Numbered from the stretch's first letter, positions 25,116 through 35,351 are shown. The stretch: 64,000 bases of DNA from Pseudomonas sp. FEN (GCF_904067045.1 NZ_CAJFDC010000036.1:884001-948000), one strand, 5' to 3'. The notes: generated by a model not told the origin, from the letters alone. A program made the numbers and translations.

Positions 25116-25603
25116 TTATCCACAGCCCCGTCCACAGTATCCGGGGGCAACTCGAAAACCCTCCGATCCCCGCTAGACAAGGCTTTCAGCGATATTTTCA
25201 AAGTTTTTCCCTTGACCCCGGAACCTTCGTTGTGCAGCCATCGCTGAAAAAGCCTCTGCGGGCATTTTCGCCTCGCTGGCTCCAGGCCAGTAATTACGCC
25301 ACCCAGGGGCATGTTTCCAGAGTTTGCCCACAGAGTTATCCACAGGCTGCACAGAGGGATCAGCCGCCGCGGGGCGTGACAATATACCTGTTGACAAAAC
25401 CGCTCGACGCTTCGCAAAACAGCACCGATCAAAAAACAACCAACACCCTGAAAGCCACGTTTTCAAAGGCTCTCAGCCAGCTACTCCCACGTTACCCACA
25501 GCCACCTCCACAGCAAACGGGGACAAGTCAAAACGATGACAAAACAACCATTTGCAGCGGTTTCATGTCGCACTTTGACAGGTTGTTCAGATTGTTTTCC
25601 ACA
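25116..25603. promoter_or_regulatory. Cluster of paired DnaA-box-like motifs
   Basis: TTATCCACA occurs at 25116-25124 and 25336-25344, TTACCCACA at 25492-25500 and TTTTCCACA at 25595-25603. Three of the sites are doubled: CCACAG repeats exactly 12 bases apart at 25120/25132, 25328/25340 and 25496/25508. The first and third pairs share wider similarity (CCACAGCC, TCCACAG, CGGGG, CAA). TTATNCACA is the established DnaA box, but no dnaA, rpmH or parAB genes are near, so this is not the usual Pseudomonas oriC. Confidence 0.55.
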
Positions 25604-25629
25604 ATTTCGGCTTATCGCCGTGGACAGAC

Positions 25630-25665
25630 AAAAAACGCCCCGGATCCGAAGATCACGGGGCGTTT
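25630..25665 (-). terminator. Rho-independent terminator of the liv operon
   Basis: AAACGCCCCG (25633-25642) pairs with CGGGGCGTTT (25656-25665). Read on the minus strand the stem is followed by six T, correct for terminating livF about 130 bp downstream of its stop codon. Confidence 0.85.
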
Positions 25666-25797
25666 CAGGGCATGGCAACAGCTGTGCGTATAAGCGTTGC
25701 AAGACTCAAAGGCCTCTTCGCGGCGGTGCTAATGATGCCTGGCTCAGGCCGCATCGCCGACAAGCCGGCTCCCACAATGACCGCGTCAGGACGGGAC

Positions 25798-26514
25798 TCA
25801 ATGCCCGCCCAGATAGGCGTTACGCACCTCCTCGTTGACCAGCAGTTCCTTGCCGGTGCCACTCAGGCGAATCTCGCCGTTGACCATCACGTAGGCCCGA
25901 TCCGACAAGCGCAGCGCATGGTTGGCATTCTGCTCCACCAGAAAGATGGTCATGCCCGAGGCCGCCAGCTCGCGCAGGGTGGCGAAGATCTGCTTCACCA
26001 CGATCGGCGCCAGCCCCAGGCTCGGTTCATCCAGCAACAGCAATTTGGGCCGGCTCATCAGCGCCCGGGCAATCGCCAGCATCTGCTGCTCGCCGCCGGA
26101 CATGGTCATGGCCCGCTGGTTACGGCGTTCCTTGAGCCGCGGAAACAACTCGAACATGCGCTGCATATCCTCGTCGACGAACCGGTCGCCAATGGGGATG
26201 GTGCCCATTTGCAGGTTCTCTTCCACGGTCATGTCCGGGAACACCCGGCGCCCCTCCGGCGACTGGGCAATGCCATTGGAGGCGATGTAGTGGGACGACT
26301 TCTGGGTGATGTCGACGCCCCGGTAGATAATCTCCCCGGCGGCGGCACGCGGCTGGCCGAAGATCGACATCAGCAGCGTCGACTTGCCCGCACCGTTGGA
26401 GCCGATCAGGCTGACGGTTTCGCCTTCGTTGATGTGCAACGAAACCTTTTTCAGGGCCTGGATCGGTCCGTAGAACACTTCCAGGTTCTTCAGTTCGAGG
26501 ATCGGTTGACTCAT
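25798..26514 (-). CDS. livF: Branched-chain amino acid ABC transporter ATP-binding protein LivF/BraG
   Basis: One of the two cytoplasmic ATPases of a hydrophobic amino acid importer. The 238-residue protein has Walker A GSNGAGKST (38-46), the LivF-type Q-loop region QSPEGRRVFPDMTVEENL, signature MSGGEQQMLAIARAL and Walker B LLLLDEPSLGLAP, followed by the switch histidine region. The LivF type is shown by EGRRVFPDMTVEENL. It overlaps livG by 4 bases and is the last gene of braC-livHMGF; the terminator lies downstream. Confidence 0.96.
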   Translation of the reverse strand: MSQPILELKNLEVFYGPIQALKKVSLHINEGETVSLIGSNGAGKSTLLMSIFGQPRAAAGEIIYRGVDITQKSSHYIASNGIAQSPEGRRVFPDMTVEENLQMGTIPIGDRFVDEDMQRMFELFPRLKERRNQRAMTMSGGEQQMLAIARALMSRPKLLLLDEPSLGLAPIVVKQIFATLRELAASGMTIFLVEQNANHALRLSDRAYVMVNGEIRLSGTGKELLVNEEVRNAYLGGH

Positions 26515-27382
26515 ACCAGTTCCTCTTCATCAGCGCCCAGGTAGGCGGCAATCACTTTCGGGTCGTTGCGAATGGCTTCCGGTCCGCCCTCGGCAATCAC
26601 ATTGCCGTGGTCCAGCACCACGATATGGTCGGAAATACTCATGACCATGCCCATGTCGTGCTCGATCAGCACCACGGTCAGGTCGTGCTCGTCGCGCAGC
26701 AGGCGGATCATTGCGCTCAGCGCTTCGGTTTCCTGGGGGTTGAGACCCGCCGCCGGCTCGTCGAGGCAGATGATCCGTGGCCGCGTGCACATGGCCCGGG
26801 CAATTTCCAGGCGGCGTTGCTGGCCATAGGACAGCTCGCCGGCCAGGCGGTTGGCGCAGTCCACCAGATCCACCACTTCCAGCCAGTAGAACGCGGTGTC
26901 CAGGGCGTCGCTTTCAGCCTTGCGGTAGCCCTTGGTATTGAGGATACCGGCGAGCATGTTGCGGTTGACCCACATATGCTGGGCCACCAACAGGTTCTCC
27001 AGCACCGACATTTCCTTGAACAGGCGAATGTTCTGGAAGGTCCGGGCCAGGCCCGCACGGTTGACCAGGTGGGTGCCGCCGAACATCTTGTAGTAGAGCC
27101 GGCTGAGGAAGGTTTTCGGCGAAACGAAATCGCTCACCCGGAAGGACTCGCCCAACAGCTGGATCACGTTGGTGCGCTGGTCGCGCACATTCAGTTCGAT
27201 CTTGCCGCCGCTGGCCTTGTAGAACCCGGTCAGGCAGTTGAACACCGTGGTCTTGCCCGCGCCGTTGGGGCCGATCAGGGCAAAGATCGAGTTGCGCTTG
27301 ACCTGCAGGCTGACGTCGCTGAGGGCCTTGATCCCACCGAAGTGCATCATCAGCTTTTCGACTTTCAGAACGATGTCATTAC

Positions 27383-27386
<4 letters not shown>
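26511..27386 (-). CDS. livG: Branched-chain amino acid ABC transporter ATP-binding protein LivG/BraF
   Basis: Second ATPase of the importer; 291 residues. Walker A GPNGAGKTT (39-47), signature LSYGQQRRLEIARAM, Walker B IICLDEPAAGLNP and the LivG-type NIRLFKEMSVLENLLVAQH block are all present. Compared with short ATPases it has the insertion between Walker A and signature typical of LivG (around residues 60-110). Start ATG at 27386 overlaps the end of livM by 4 bases, and its stop overlaps livF, so the subunits are translationally coupled. Confidence 0.96.
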
Positions 27387-28681
<1,295 letters not shown>

Positions 28682-28684
28682 TGC

Positions 28685-29599
28685 TTACACCTTCGACACA
28701 AGAGGACGGCCCAACAGGCCTTGCGGCCGAAAGACCAGCACCAGGACCAGCAGCGAGAAGCTGAACACGTCCTTGTAATCCGAGTTGACCAGGCCGGAGA
28801 ACAGCGATTCGGAGATACCGAGGATGATCCCGCCCAACATGGCGCCCGGCAGCGAGCCGATACCGCCGAGTACCGCGGCGGTGAACGCCTTGATACCGAT
28901 GACAAAGCCGGCGTAGAAATCGAAGGTGCCGTAGTTCATGGTGATCAGCACACCGGCCAGGGCCGCCATGGCCGCGCCGATGATGAATACATAGGAAATC
29001 ACCCGATCGGTGTTGATCCCGAGGATCGAAGCCATCTTGCGATCTTGCTGGGTCGCGCGGCACATGCGGCCCAACTTGGTGTACTTGATGACGTAGGTCA
29101 AAAGCCCCATGCCGACAAACGCGGCCACCAGGATGAAGACCTTGGTGTAGGTGAGCTGGACAAAACCGCTGCCGACATCGACGCGCCAGGCGCCGGTAAG
29201 CAGCGTCGGTACGCCCTGTTGCTTGGCGCCCTGGGCGATCTGCGCGTAGTTCTGCAGGATCAGCGAAATACCGATGGCGCTGATCAGCGGTGCCAACCGG
29301 GTGGAGTTGCGCAGGGGTTTATAGGCGATGCGCTCGATGACCCAGCCATACACCCCGGTGACGATGATGGTGAAGACCAGTGTGCCGAGCATCAGCAGCG
29401 GGAAGGATTCAATACCGAAGTAAGCCAGCAGAGCCAGACTGATCGCCGCGAGGTAAGCGGAAATCATGTAAACCTCGCCATGGGCGAAGTTGATCATGCC
29501 GATGATGCCATAGACCATTGTGTAGCCGATGGCGATCAGGCCATAGACCGACCCGAGGGTCAGGCCATTGACCAGTTGCTGCAGGAAAATACCATCCAT
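28685..29599 (-). CDS. livH: Branched-chain amino acid ABC transporter permease LivH/BraD
   Basis: Second inner-membrane permease; 304 residues, about eight membrane segments. The N-terminus FLQQLVNGLTLGSVYGLIAIGYTMVYGIIGMINFAHGEVYMI is the LivH signature; the coupling helix is GRMCRATQQDRKMASILGINTDRVI. It is separated from the binding-protein gene by 172 bp containing an imperfect hairpin (GTGCAG at 29680-29685 with CTGCAC at about 29709-29714), which could lower permease expression relative to the abundant binding protein. Confidence 0.95.
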   Translation of the reverse strand: MDGIFLQQLVNGLTLGSVYGLIAIGYTMVYGIIGMINFAHGEVYMISAYLAAISLALLAYFGIESFPLLMLGTLVFTIIVTGVYGWVIERIAYKPLRNSTRLAPLISAIGISLILQNYAQIAQGAKQQGVPTLLTGAWRVDVGSGFVQLTYTKVFILVAAFVGMGLLTYVIKYTKLGRMCRATQQDRKMASILGINTDRVISYVFIIGAAMAALAGVLITMNYGTFDFYAGFVIGIKAFTAAVLGGIGSLPGAMLGGIILGISESLFSGLVNSDYKDVFSFSLLVLVLVFRPQGLLGRPLVSKV

Positions 29600-29771
29600 A
29601 ACGCAATCTCACGCACTTGAGAGACTGCACAGAAGCGCACTGCGACGGCGTGGGGTTCAACCGCCGGCGCAGCACAGCCATGTGCAGTTCTACGAGAAAA
29701 GACAGGTACTGCACGGACACGCGTGCTGACGGGCCGACACACGGAGGTGCCAGCCGGGTCAGGCGTTCATG

Positions 29772-30905
29772 TCACTTCTGTTTTTCCAGTTGGTGATATT
29801 TGCCGTCCTTGTCCCACTGGTAGACCACGTAGTCGGAGACTTTCAGGTCGCCCTTGGCGTCCCAGGTCTTCTCGCCCATCACGGTCTTGACCGGATGTGC
29901 CTTGAGCCACTTGGCCGCGTCCTCGCCCTTGTTCGACTTGGCGCCGTTGAAAGCGGCGGCCAGGGTTTGCACCGAGGCGTAGGCGTAGAGGGTGTAGCCT
30001 TCCGGCTCGTAGCCCGACTTGCGGAACTGATCGACCACCGCCTTGCTGTCCGGCAGCAGGCGTGGGTCGGCACCGAAAGTCATCAGCACGCCGTCGACGT
30101 ATTGCGGGCCGCCAGCGGTGGTCACCAGCTCGTCGGTCACGATGCCGTCATCGGACATGAACTTGACGTCTTTCAAGCCTTCAGTGCGCAGTTGCTTGAC
30201 CAATGGACCGGCTTCCGGGTGCAGGCCGCCGAAGTAGACCACATCGGCACCGGCGGCACGGATCTTGGTGACCAGGGCGCTGAAATCCTTCTCGCCGCGG
30301 GTCAGGCCTTCGTAGATCACCGGGGTCACGCCGCGCTTGATCAACTGGGCCTTGGTGGCATCCGCCAGGCCTTGGCCGTAGGTGTCCTTGTCATGGATGA
30401 CCGCGACTTTCTTGCCCTTGAGCACGTCGATGATGTAGTTGCCGGCAACGATGCCTTGCTGGTCGTCGCGCCCGCACATACGGAACATCGCGCTCAAGCC
30501 ACGCTCGGTCACCTGAGGGTTGGTGGAACCGGGGGTGATCGCGATGATGCCCGCTTCGTCGTAGATCTCCGAAGCCGGGATGGTGGATGAGGAACAGAAG
30601 TGCCCGACAACACCGGCGACTTTCTGGTTGGTCAGGTCCTTGGCGACCGACACGGCCTGCTTCGGCTCACAGGCATCATCGCCCTTGACCAGGACAATTT
30701 TCTCACCATTGACACCACCGGTCGCATTGATAGCGTCCGCTGCCGCTTGTGCCCCTTTCATGTACTGCTCGCCGAAAGACGCGTTGGCACCGGTCATGGG
30801 ACCCGCGACACCGATCTTGACATCCGCCTGGGCAAACGCAGAAACACCCAACGCAGCCGCCACTGCGAGAGCTACAAAGCCTTTCTTGTAAAACGTCTGG
30901 GACAT
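29772..30905 (-). CDS. Branched-chain amino acid ABC transporter substrate-binding protein (BraC/LivK-like)
   Basis: Periplasmic receptor of the importer; 377 residues. Signal peptide MSQTFYKKGFVALAVAAALGVSAFAQA, then DVKIGVAGPMTGANASFGEQYMKGAQAAADAINATGG, the start of the type I periplasmic-binding fold. The hinge and ligand residues include GHFCSSSTIPASEIYDEAGI, with Cys pair typical of LIV-binding proteins (GDDACEP and GHFCSSS). The start at 30905 has GGAG 9 bases upstream. A full-consensus sigma-54 promoter lies about 56 bases upstream, so the operon should respond to nitrogen supply. Confidence 0.95.
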   Translation of the reverse strand: MSQTFYKKGFVALAVAAALGVSAFAQADVKIGVAGPMTGANASFGEQYMKGAQAAADAINATGGVNGEKIVLVKGDDACEPKQAVSVAKDLTNQKVAGVVGHFCSSSTIPASEIYDEAGIIAITPGSTNPQVTERGLSAMFRMCGRDDQQGIVAGNYIIDVLKGKKVAVIHDKDTYGQGLADATKAQLIKRGVTPVIYEGLTRGEKDFSALVTKIRAAGADVVYFGGLHPEAGPLVKQLRTEGLKDVKFMSDDGIVTDELVTTAGGPQYVDGVLMTFGADPRLLPDSKAVVDQFRKSGYEPEGYTLYAYASVQTLAAAFNGAKSNKGEDAAKWLKAHPVKTVMGEKTWDAKGDLKVSDYVVYQWDKDGKYHQLEKQK

Positions 30906-30960
30906 GAGGTGGTGCTCCAAGGTTTTTTTAGTTGGCACTGCGACTTCAATGAATGCTCAG

Positions 30961-30976
30961 AGCAAGGGCCGTGCCA
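30961..30976 (-). promoter_or_regulatory. Sigma-54 (-24/-12) promoter of the braC-liv operon
   Basis: On the minus strand TGGCACGGCCCTTGCT matches TGGCACGNNNNTTGCW at every fixed position. Predicted transcript start near 30950, about 45 bases before the start codon. Confidence 0.88.
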
Positions 30977-31174
30977 TAGGTTTTTTGTTCCGCAAAAAGT
31001 CGCTGTCTTATTGTTTTATGGACTGTTTCGGGCCCTTTTTAACTGGGCGTGCAACCGTCTAAACCGCGGCAGGTGAAACCTTTTCATCAAAAAGGCGCAA
31101 CCCACCAGTGCCACTATTGCAACCGTGGCACCGAAGGGCGTGCAACCGCCCTGTAACAACGTGCGTCACCGAAG

Positions 31175-31191
31175 TGCACACTCGCGGTGCG
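31175..31191. promoter_or_regulatory. NtrC-like enhancer site upstream of braC
   Basis: TGCACACTCGCGGTGCG keeps GCAC and GGTGC with the 6-base spacing of the NtrC consensus (TGCACC-N5-GGTGCA), about 200 bp upstream of the -24 element. A weaker overlapping match lies at about 31160-31179. The rest of 30906-31268 holds no gene. Confidence 0.5.
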
Positions 31192-31268
31192 CGACTGCTA
31201 CATCGCGCACCATTACAGGCTAGCCGTATCGAACAAAAGCGCCGTCCGATTCGGCATTTTTTGTTGTA

Positions 31269-32552
31269 TCAAATGACAATCCGCAGGCACTGGCCCGCGT
31301 GATACAGCGAAAACCCAGCCTCGTAGAGGCCACTGCGCAAGCCCACCGCCGCGATCGGCCGCATGGGCGCGAAGGGAATCGGCAGGGCTTGAGGATTTCC
31401 GTTACACAGGTAATCGGCGAAGGCCTTGCCGACCACCGTTCCCGTGGTCACGCCCCGCCCGTTGTAGCCGGTCACTGCCACTAAACCGGGCGCCGGTTCG
31501 AACAGGCGCATCAAATGGTCGGGCGTAAAGGCGATACAGCCGGTCCAGGTGCACTCCCAGTCAACCTTTTTCAGGTAGGGGAAATAGTGCTGTTGCACCC
31601 GATCGGCCCAGGCCCGCAGGAACCACGTCGGTTTCTGATTGCCATTGCCCAGACTGCCCAGCAGCAGCCGACCGTCGGCGTCGCGGCGAATGCTGCTGAG
31701 CACCTGACGGGTATCCCAGGAACCCTGCCCGCCGGGCAGGATCTGCCGGGCGGCCTCTTCGGTCAGCGGACTGGAGGCGACCTGGTAGTAGTAGCCCGGA
31801 AAGAAGTTGCGCCGCAATTCGGTCCATTCGCCTTCGGTGTAGGCATTCGAAGCCATCACCACCTGTTCGGCGTTGACCGCGCCCGCGGCGGTCTGCACCG
31901 ACCAGCGCTGGCCCTGGCGTTCCAGCCGGGTAACCGCGGAGTGGTCGAACAACTGCGCACCCAGCCGCGACGCGGCCTTGGCCAGGCCCGAGGTATAGGC
32001 CATGGGATTGAGGGTGCCGGCGCGCCGGTCGAGCAAGGCGGCAGCGATTTTCTGGGTGCCGGTGGCGCTTTCGCAGGCCTTGCCGGTCAGCAGTTCCACC
32101 GGTGCGCCGCGCCGCTTCCACTGCGCCTCGCGGCTGCGCAGATCGGCCTCGCCCTTGGCGTTGTGGGCCATGTGCAAGGTGCCCTCGCGGCGCAGTTGGC
32201 AATCGATGCCGTGCTTGTCCACCAGGCTGAAGACCAGGGCCGGCGCCGCCCCCAACATGCGGTTGAGCTGACTGCCCACCGCTTCGCCGAAACCGGCTTC
32301 GATCTCATCCGGGGGAATCCACATCCCGGCATTGACCAACCCCACGTTGCGCCCGGAACCGCCGTGGCCGGTGCGATGGGCCTCCAGTACACAGACGCTC
32401 TTGCCCTGTTCACGCAGGTGAATCGCGGCCGAGAGCCCGGTGATACCGGCGCCGATAACGCAAACATCGACCTTCAGCTCACCCTTGAAGGGCGCGGCCT
32501 CGGGTCGCTGCGGCGTCAGTGTTTCCCATAGACATTCTTCGCGTAATGGCAT
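31269..32552 (-). CDS. amaA: FAD-dependent oxidoreductase, probable L-pipecolate oxidase AmaA
   Basis: A 427-residue DAO-family flavoprotein. The dinucleotide motif DVCVIGAGITGLSAAIHLREQGKSVCVLEA lies near residues 29-58, GSGRNVGLVNAGMW contacts FAD, and the C-terminal block reads LVAVTGYNGRGVTTGTVVGKAFADYL. In P. putida KT2440 AmaA (428 residues, from memory) oxidises L-pipecolate to piperideine-6-carboxylate in lysine breakdown and is encoded next to AmaB, as here. The start 32552 has GGAG 9 bases upstream. Orthology is inferred from length and neighbourhood; other amine oxidases of this family cannot be excluded. Confidence 0.85.
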   Translation of the reverse strand: MPLREECLWETLTPQRPEAAPFKGELKVDVCVIGAGITGLSAAIHLREQGKSVCVLEAHRTGHGGSGRNVGLVNAGMWIPPDEIEAGFGEAVGSQLNRMLGAAPALVFSLVDKHGIDCQLRREGTLHMAHNAKGEADLRSREAQWKRRGAPVELLTGKACESATGTQKIAAALLDRRAGTLNPMAYTSGLAKAASRLGAQLFDHSAVTRLERQGQRWSVQTAAGAVNAEQVVMASNAYTEGEWTELRRNFFPGYYYQVASSPLTEEAARQILPGGQGSWDTRQVLSSIRRDADGRLLLGSLGNGNQKPTWFLRAWADRVQQHYFPYLKKVDWECTWTGCIAFTPDHLMRLFEPAPGLVAVTGYNGRGVTTGTVVGKAFADYLCNGNPQALPIPFAPMRPIAAVGLRSGLYEAGFSLYHAGQCLRIVI

Positions 32553-32620
32553 TGCCAGACTCCGAAAATGAAACCCAACAAACACACTCCAGACTTAACT
32601 TGTTGTGGCAGGCGGACTGA

Positions 32621-32769
32621 ATGTGGCGAGGGGGCTTGTCGGAACGCCGCACCGCCCCGTTCGGCTGCGCAGCAGTCGTAAAATCGGTCGATGCGTTCTG
32701 TCTGATAGCTCGCGATTACCGATTTCAGGGCCGCTTCGCGCCCCAGCGGGGGCAAGCCCCCTCGCCACA
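32621..32769. repeat. BIME between amaA and amaB, arms with compensatory change
   Basis: Left arm TGTGGCGAGGGGGCTTGTCG and right arm GGCAAGCCCCCTCGCCACA. Compared with the element at 23941-24088 a C-to-G change in one arm is matched by a G-to-C change in the other. Confidence 0.9.
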
Positions 32770-32790
32770 GGGACCAGCCTCGCGCCTTCG

Positions 32791-34281
32791 TTAATCGAAG
32801 GTAATGCCCTGCGCCAGCGGCAATTCCAGCGAGTAGTTCACGGTATTGGTCTGGCGCCGCATGTAACCACGCCAAGCGTCCGAACCCGATTCGCGCCCGC
32901 CACCGGTTTCTTTCTCGCCACCAAAGGCGCCACCGATCTCCGCACCGCTCGGGCCGATGTTGACGTTGGCAATGCCGCAATCGCTGCCCACCGCCGACAT
33001 GAACTGTTCGGCCTCGCGCACATCGGTGGTAAAGATGCACGAAGACAGCCCCTGCGGCACTGCGTTATTCAGGCGCAGGGCTTCGGCGAAGTCGCTGTAG
33101 CCGATCACGTAGAGAATCGGCGCGAAAGTTTCGTTGCACACCACTTCGCTCTGCTCCGGCATCTCGACGATAGCCGGCGACACGTAATAGGCGTTCGGGA
33201 ACTTGTCCTGCAACTGACGCTCGCCACCGAACACCTTGCCGCCTTCGCTCAAGGCCTGCTCCAGGGCGTCCCGCATGTTCTCGAAGCTCTGCTTGTCGAT
33301 CAGCGGACCAACCAGGTTGCCTTCCAGCGGATGGCCGATACGCACCTTGGAATAGGCCGCTTTCAAACGGCTGACAATCTCGGCCTTGACCGATTCATGG
33401 GCAATCAGCCGGCGCAAGGTGGTGCAGCGCTGGCCGGCGGTGCCTACGGCGCTGAACAGGATCGCCCGCACCGCCATGTCCAGGTCGGCACTCGGGCCGA
33501 GGATCATCGCGTTGTTGCCACCCAGCTCAAGAATGCTGCGAGCAAAGCGCGCGGCGACTTTCGGCGCTACTTCGCGGCCCATGCGCGTGCTGCCGGTGGC
33601 GCTGATCAGCGCCACGCGCGGATCGTCCACCAGGGCAGCTCCGGCGTCGCGACCACCGATGATCACCTGGCTCAGGTACTCGGGGGCATCGCTGAAGTTT
33701 TTCACCACGCGCTCGAACAGGGCCTGGCAGGCCAGCGCGGTCAGCGGGGTCTTTTCCGACGGTTTCCAGATCACCGCGTTGCCGCAGACCAGCGCCAGGG
33801 CAGTGTTCCAGGCCCAGACCGCGACCGGGAAGTTGAAGGCGCTGATCACCCCGACCACCCCCAGCGGATGCCAGGACTCACGCATATGGTGACCCGGGCG
33901 CTCGGAAGCGATGGTCAAGCCATACAACTGGCGCGACAGGCCCACGGCGAAGTCGCAGATATCGATCATTTCCTGCACTTCACCCAGGCCTTCCTGGGTG
34001 ATCTTGCCGGCTTCCCAGGACACCAGCTCGCCGAGGTCGGCCTTGTATTCGCGCAACACTTCGCCGAACTGACGCACCAGTTCGCCACGGCGCGGCGCCG
34101 GCACCTTGCGCCAGGCGTCGAAGGCATGCTCGGCACGGCTGACCTGCTGCTCCACCTCGGCCGGGCCTTCCCAGTTCACGCCGGCAATGCGGCTGCCGTC
34201 GATCGGCGAATGCACGGGCTGTTTGCCCTGTTGATACAGCGCCGGGTTCACACCAAGACGATCAAGCAATGCGGCAACCAT
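32791..34281 (-). CDS. amaB: L-2-aminoadipate-semialdehyde dehydrogenase (ALDH7, AmaB-like)
   Basis: Oxidises aminoadipate semialdehyde, in equilibrium with piperideine-6-carboxylate, to L-2-aminoadipate. The 496-residue protein is of the antiquitin/ALDH7 type: VISAFNFPVAVWAWNTALALVCGNAVIWKPSE, SATGSTRMGREV, ELGGNNAMIL with the general-base glutamate, and catalytic cysteine in GTAGQRCTTLRR. The C-terminal GAFGGEKETGGGRESGSDAWRGYMRRQT is characteristic of ALDH7. Start 34281 has AGGAG 9 bases upstream. It precedes amaA on the same strand and faces a LysR gene, the arrangement of the P. putida pipecolate locus. Confidence 0.92.
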   Translation of the reverse strand: MVAALLDRLGVNPALYQQGKQPVHSPIDGSRIAGVNWEGPAEVEQQVSRAEHAFDAWRKVPAPRRGELVRQFGEVLREYKADLGELVSWEAGKITQEGLGEVQEMIDICDFAVGLSRQLYGLTIASERPGHHMRESWHPLGVVGVISAFNFPVAVWAWNTALALVCGNAVIWKPSEKTPLTALACQALFERVVKNFSDAPEYLSQVIIGGRDAGAALVDDPRVALISATGSTRMGREVAPKVAARFARSILELGGNNAMILGPSADLDMAVRAILFSAVGTAGQRCTTLRRLIAHESVKAEIVSRLKAAYSKVRIGHPLEGNLVGPLIDKQSFENMRDALEQALSEGGKVFGGERQLQDKFPNAYYVSPAIVEMPEQSEVVCNETFAPILYVIGYSDFAEALRLNNAVPQGLSSCIFTTDVREAEQFMSAVGSDCGIANVNIGPSGAEIGGAFGGEKETGGGRESGSDAWRGYMRRQTNTVNYSLELPLAQGITFD

Positions 34282-34445
34282 GGGGGTCACTCCTGTAGGC
34301 GAAAAACGGAAATCTTCAGTCGAAAACAACACGACGATTCAGACCTCCAGTTGTAGCGGCCTTCAGCTTTGCCAACAAACGACGATTAGGCGAGATATCA
34401 TTCCATTTATTCATGCAGCGCAAGACACAGGAAGAAGGCCCGTCC

Positions 34446-35351
34446 ATGCTGAATAAACGATACCTGCCCTCGATCACGGCCCTGCAATGTTTCGAGGCTG
34501 TCACCCGTCACTTGAGCTTCACCCGCGCGGCAGAAGAGCTGAACCTGACCCAGAGCGCCGTGAGCAAGCAGGTCGCACAGCTGGAAGAGCTGTTGCAGCA
34601 CTTGCTGTTTCGGCGGGTACGGCGGCGCCTGCAACTGACGCCGGCTGGGGATCTGTACCTGGTGGAAGTCCGAAAAATCCTGACCCAGGTGGAGATGTCG
34701 ACTCACTACCTGCGTTCCTACGGCGGTGAAACCGAAGTCCTGCGGGTGTCCACGCCCTCGACCTTTGGTGCCCGCTGGCTGGTGCCACGGCTCAAGGGCT
34801 GGCGCCTGCGTCACCCGCACATCCACCTGGACCTGTGCAACGAACAGGAAGCCGACGACCTGCTGCAGGGCCGTAGCGACCTGGCGTTCTATTTCGGCCA
34901 GGGTTCGCGACCGCGCACCGAGTGCGTGAAACTGTTCGGTGAAGAGCTGGTCGCGGTGTGCGCCCCGGCCAGCCTGCCGGCGCAACCGTTCAGCGATCCG
35001 ACGCAGTTGAGCGAGCTGGTCCTGCTGCAGAACGCCTCGCGGCCCCAGGCCTGGCACGACTGGTTCGACAGCCAGGGCTATCACACCGAGCACAGCTATC
35101 ACGGGCCGCGTTTCGAGACGTTCTATATGTGCATCCGCGCGGCCCAGGTCGGCTGCGGCGTGGCCTTGCTGCCCCGGTTCCTGGTGGAAGAGGAACTGCT
35201 CGATGGCAAGCTGGTGCTCGCCTGGCCCCATGCGATGCCCAGCTACGACGCCTATTACCTCGCGTATCCGGAGCATTCGGCGGAAGTGCCGAAAGTCCGG
35301 AATTTCGTGACCTGGATGCTGGAGCAGCTCGACAGTCCCACCCAGGCTTGA
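34446..35351 (+). CDS. LysR-family regulator, probable AmaR-type
   Basis: A 301-residue regulator of the GcvA-like subgroup: LPSITALQCFEAVTRHLSFTRAAEELNLTQSAVSKQVAQLEELLQHLLFRR is the helix-turn-helix region and TPSTFGARWLVPRLKGWRLRHPHIHLDL the start of the effector domain. The ATG at 34446 follows AGGAAGAAGG; upstream frame codons to 34413 are probably untranslated. Divergent from amaB across 164 bp, it likely controls lysine/pipecolate genes. The inducer is unknown. Confidence 0.9.
   Translation: MLNKRYLPSITALQCFEAVTRHLSFTRAAEELNLTQSAVSKQVAQLEELLQHLLFRRVRRRLQLTPAGDLYLVEVRKILTQVEMSTHYLRSYGGETEVLRVSTPSTFGARWLVPRLKGWRLRHPHIHLDLCNEQEADDLLQGRSDLAFYFGQGSRPRTECVKLFGEELVAVCAPASLPAQPFSDPTQLSELVLLQNASRPQAWHDWFDSQGYHTEHSYHGPRFETFYMCIRAAQVGCGVALLPRFLVEEELLDGKLVLAWPHAMPSYDAYYLAYPEHSAEVPKVRNFVTWMLEQLDSPTQA

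Larger units (their letters stand above)
24943..25797. other. 855-bp gene-free region between ydfG-like and livF
   Basis: No credible gene: small frames here have no ribosome sites. It contains the promoter side of the ydfG-like gene, the paired DnaA-box-like sites (25116-25603), the liv terminator (25630-25665) and a degraded REP around 25710-25790. Confidence 0.6.

Noticed and set aside
25116..25603. Chromosomal origin oriC
   Set aside because: Pseudomonas oriC lies by rpmH/dnaA; none of these genes is here, and no A+T-rich unwinding block was seen.
31122..31152. Second sigma-54 promoter (TGGCACCGAAGG...GTGCAA) upstream of braC
   Set aside because: GG and GC are 13 rather than 10 bases apart, so it cannot bind sigma-54 in the usual way.
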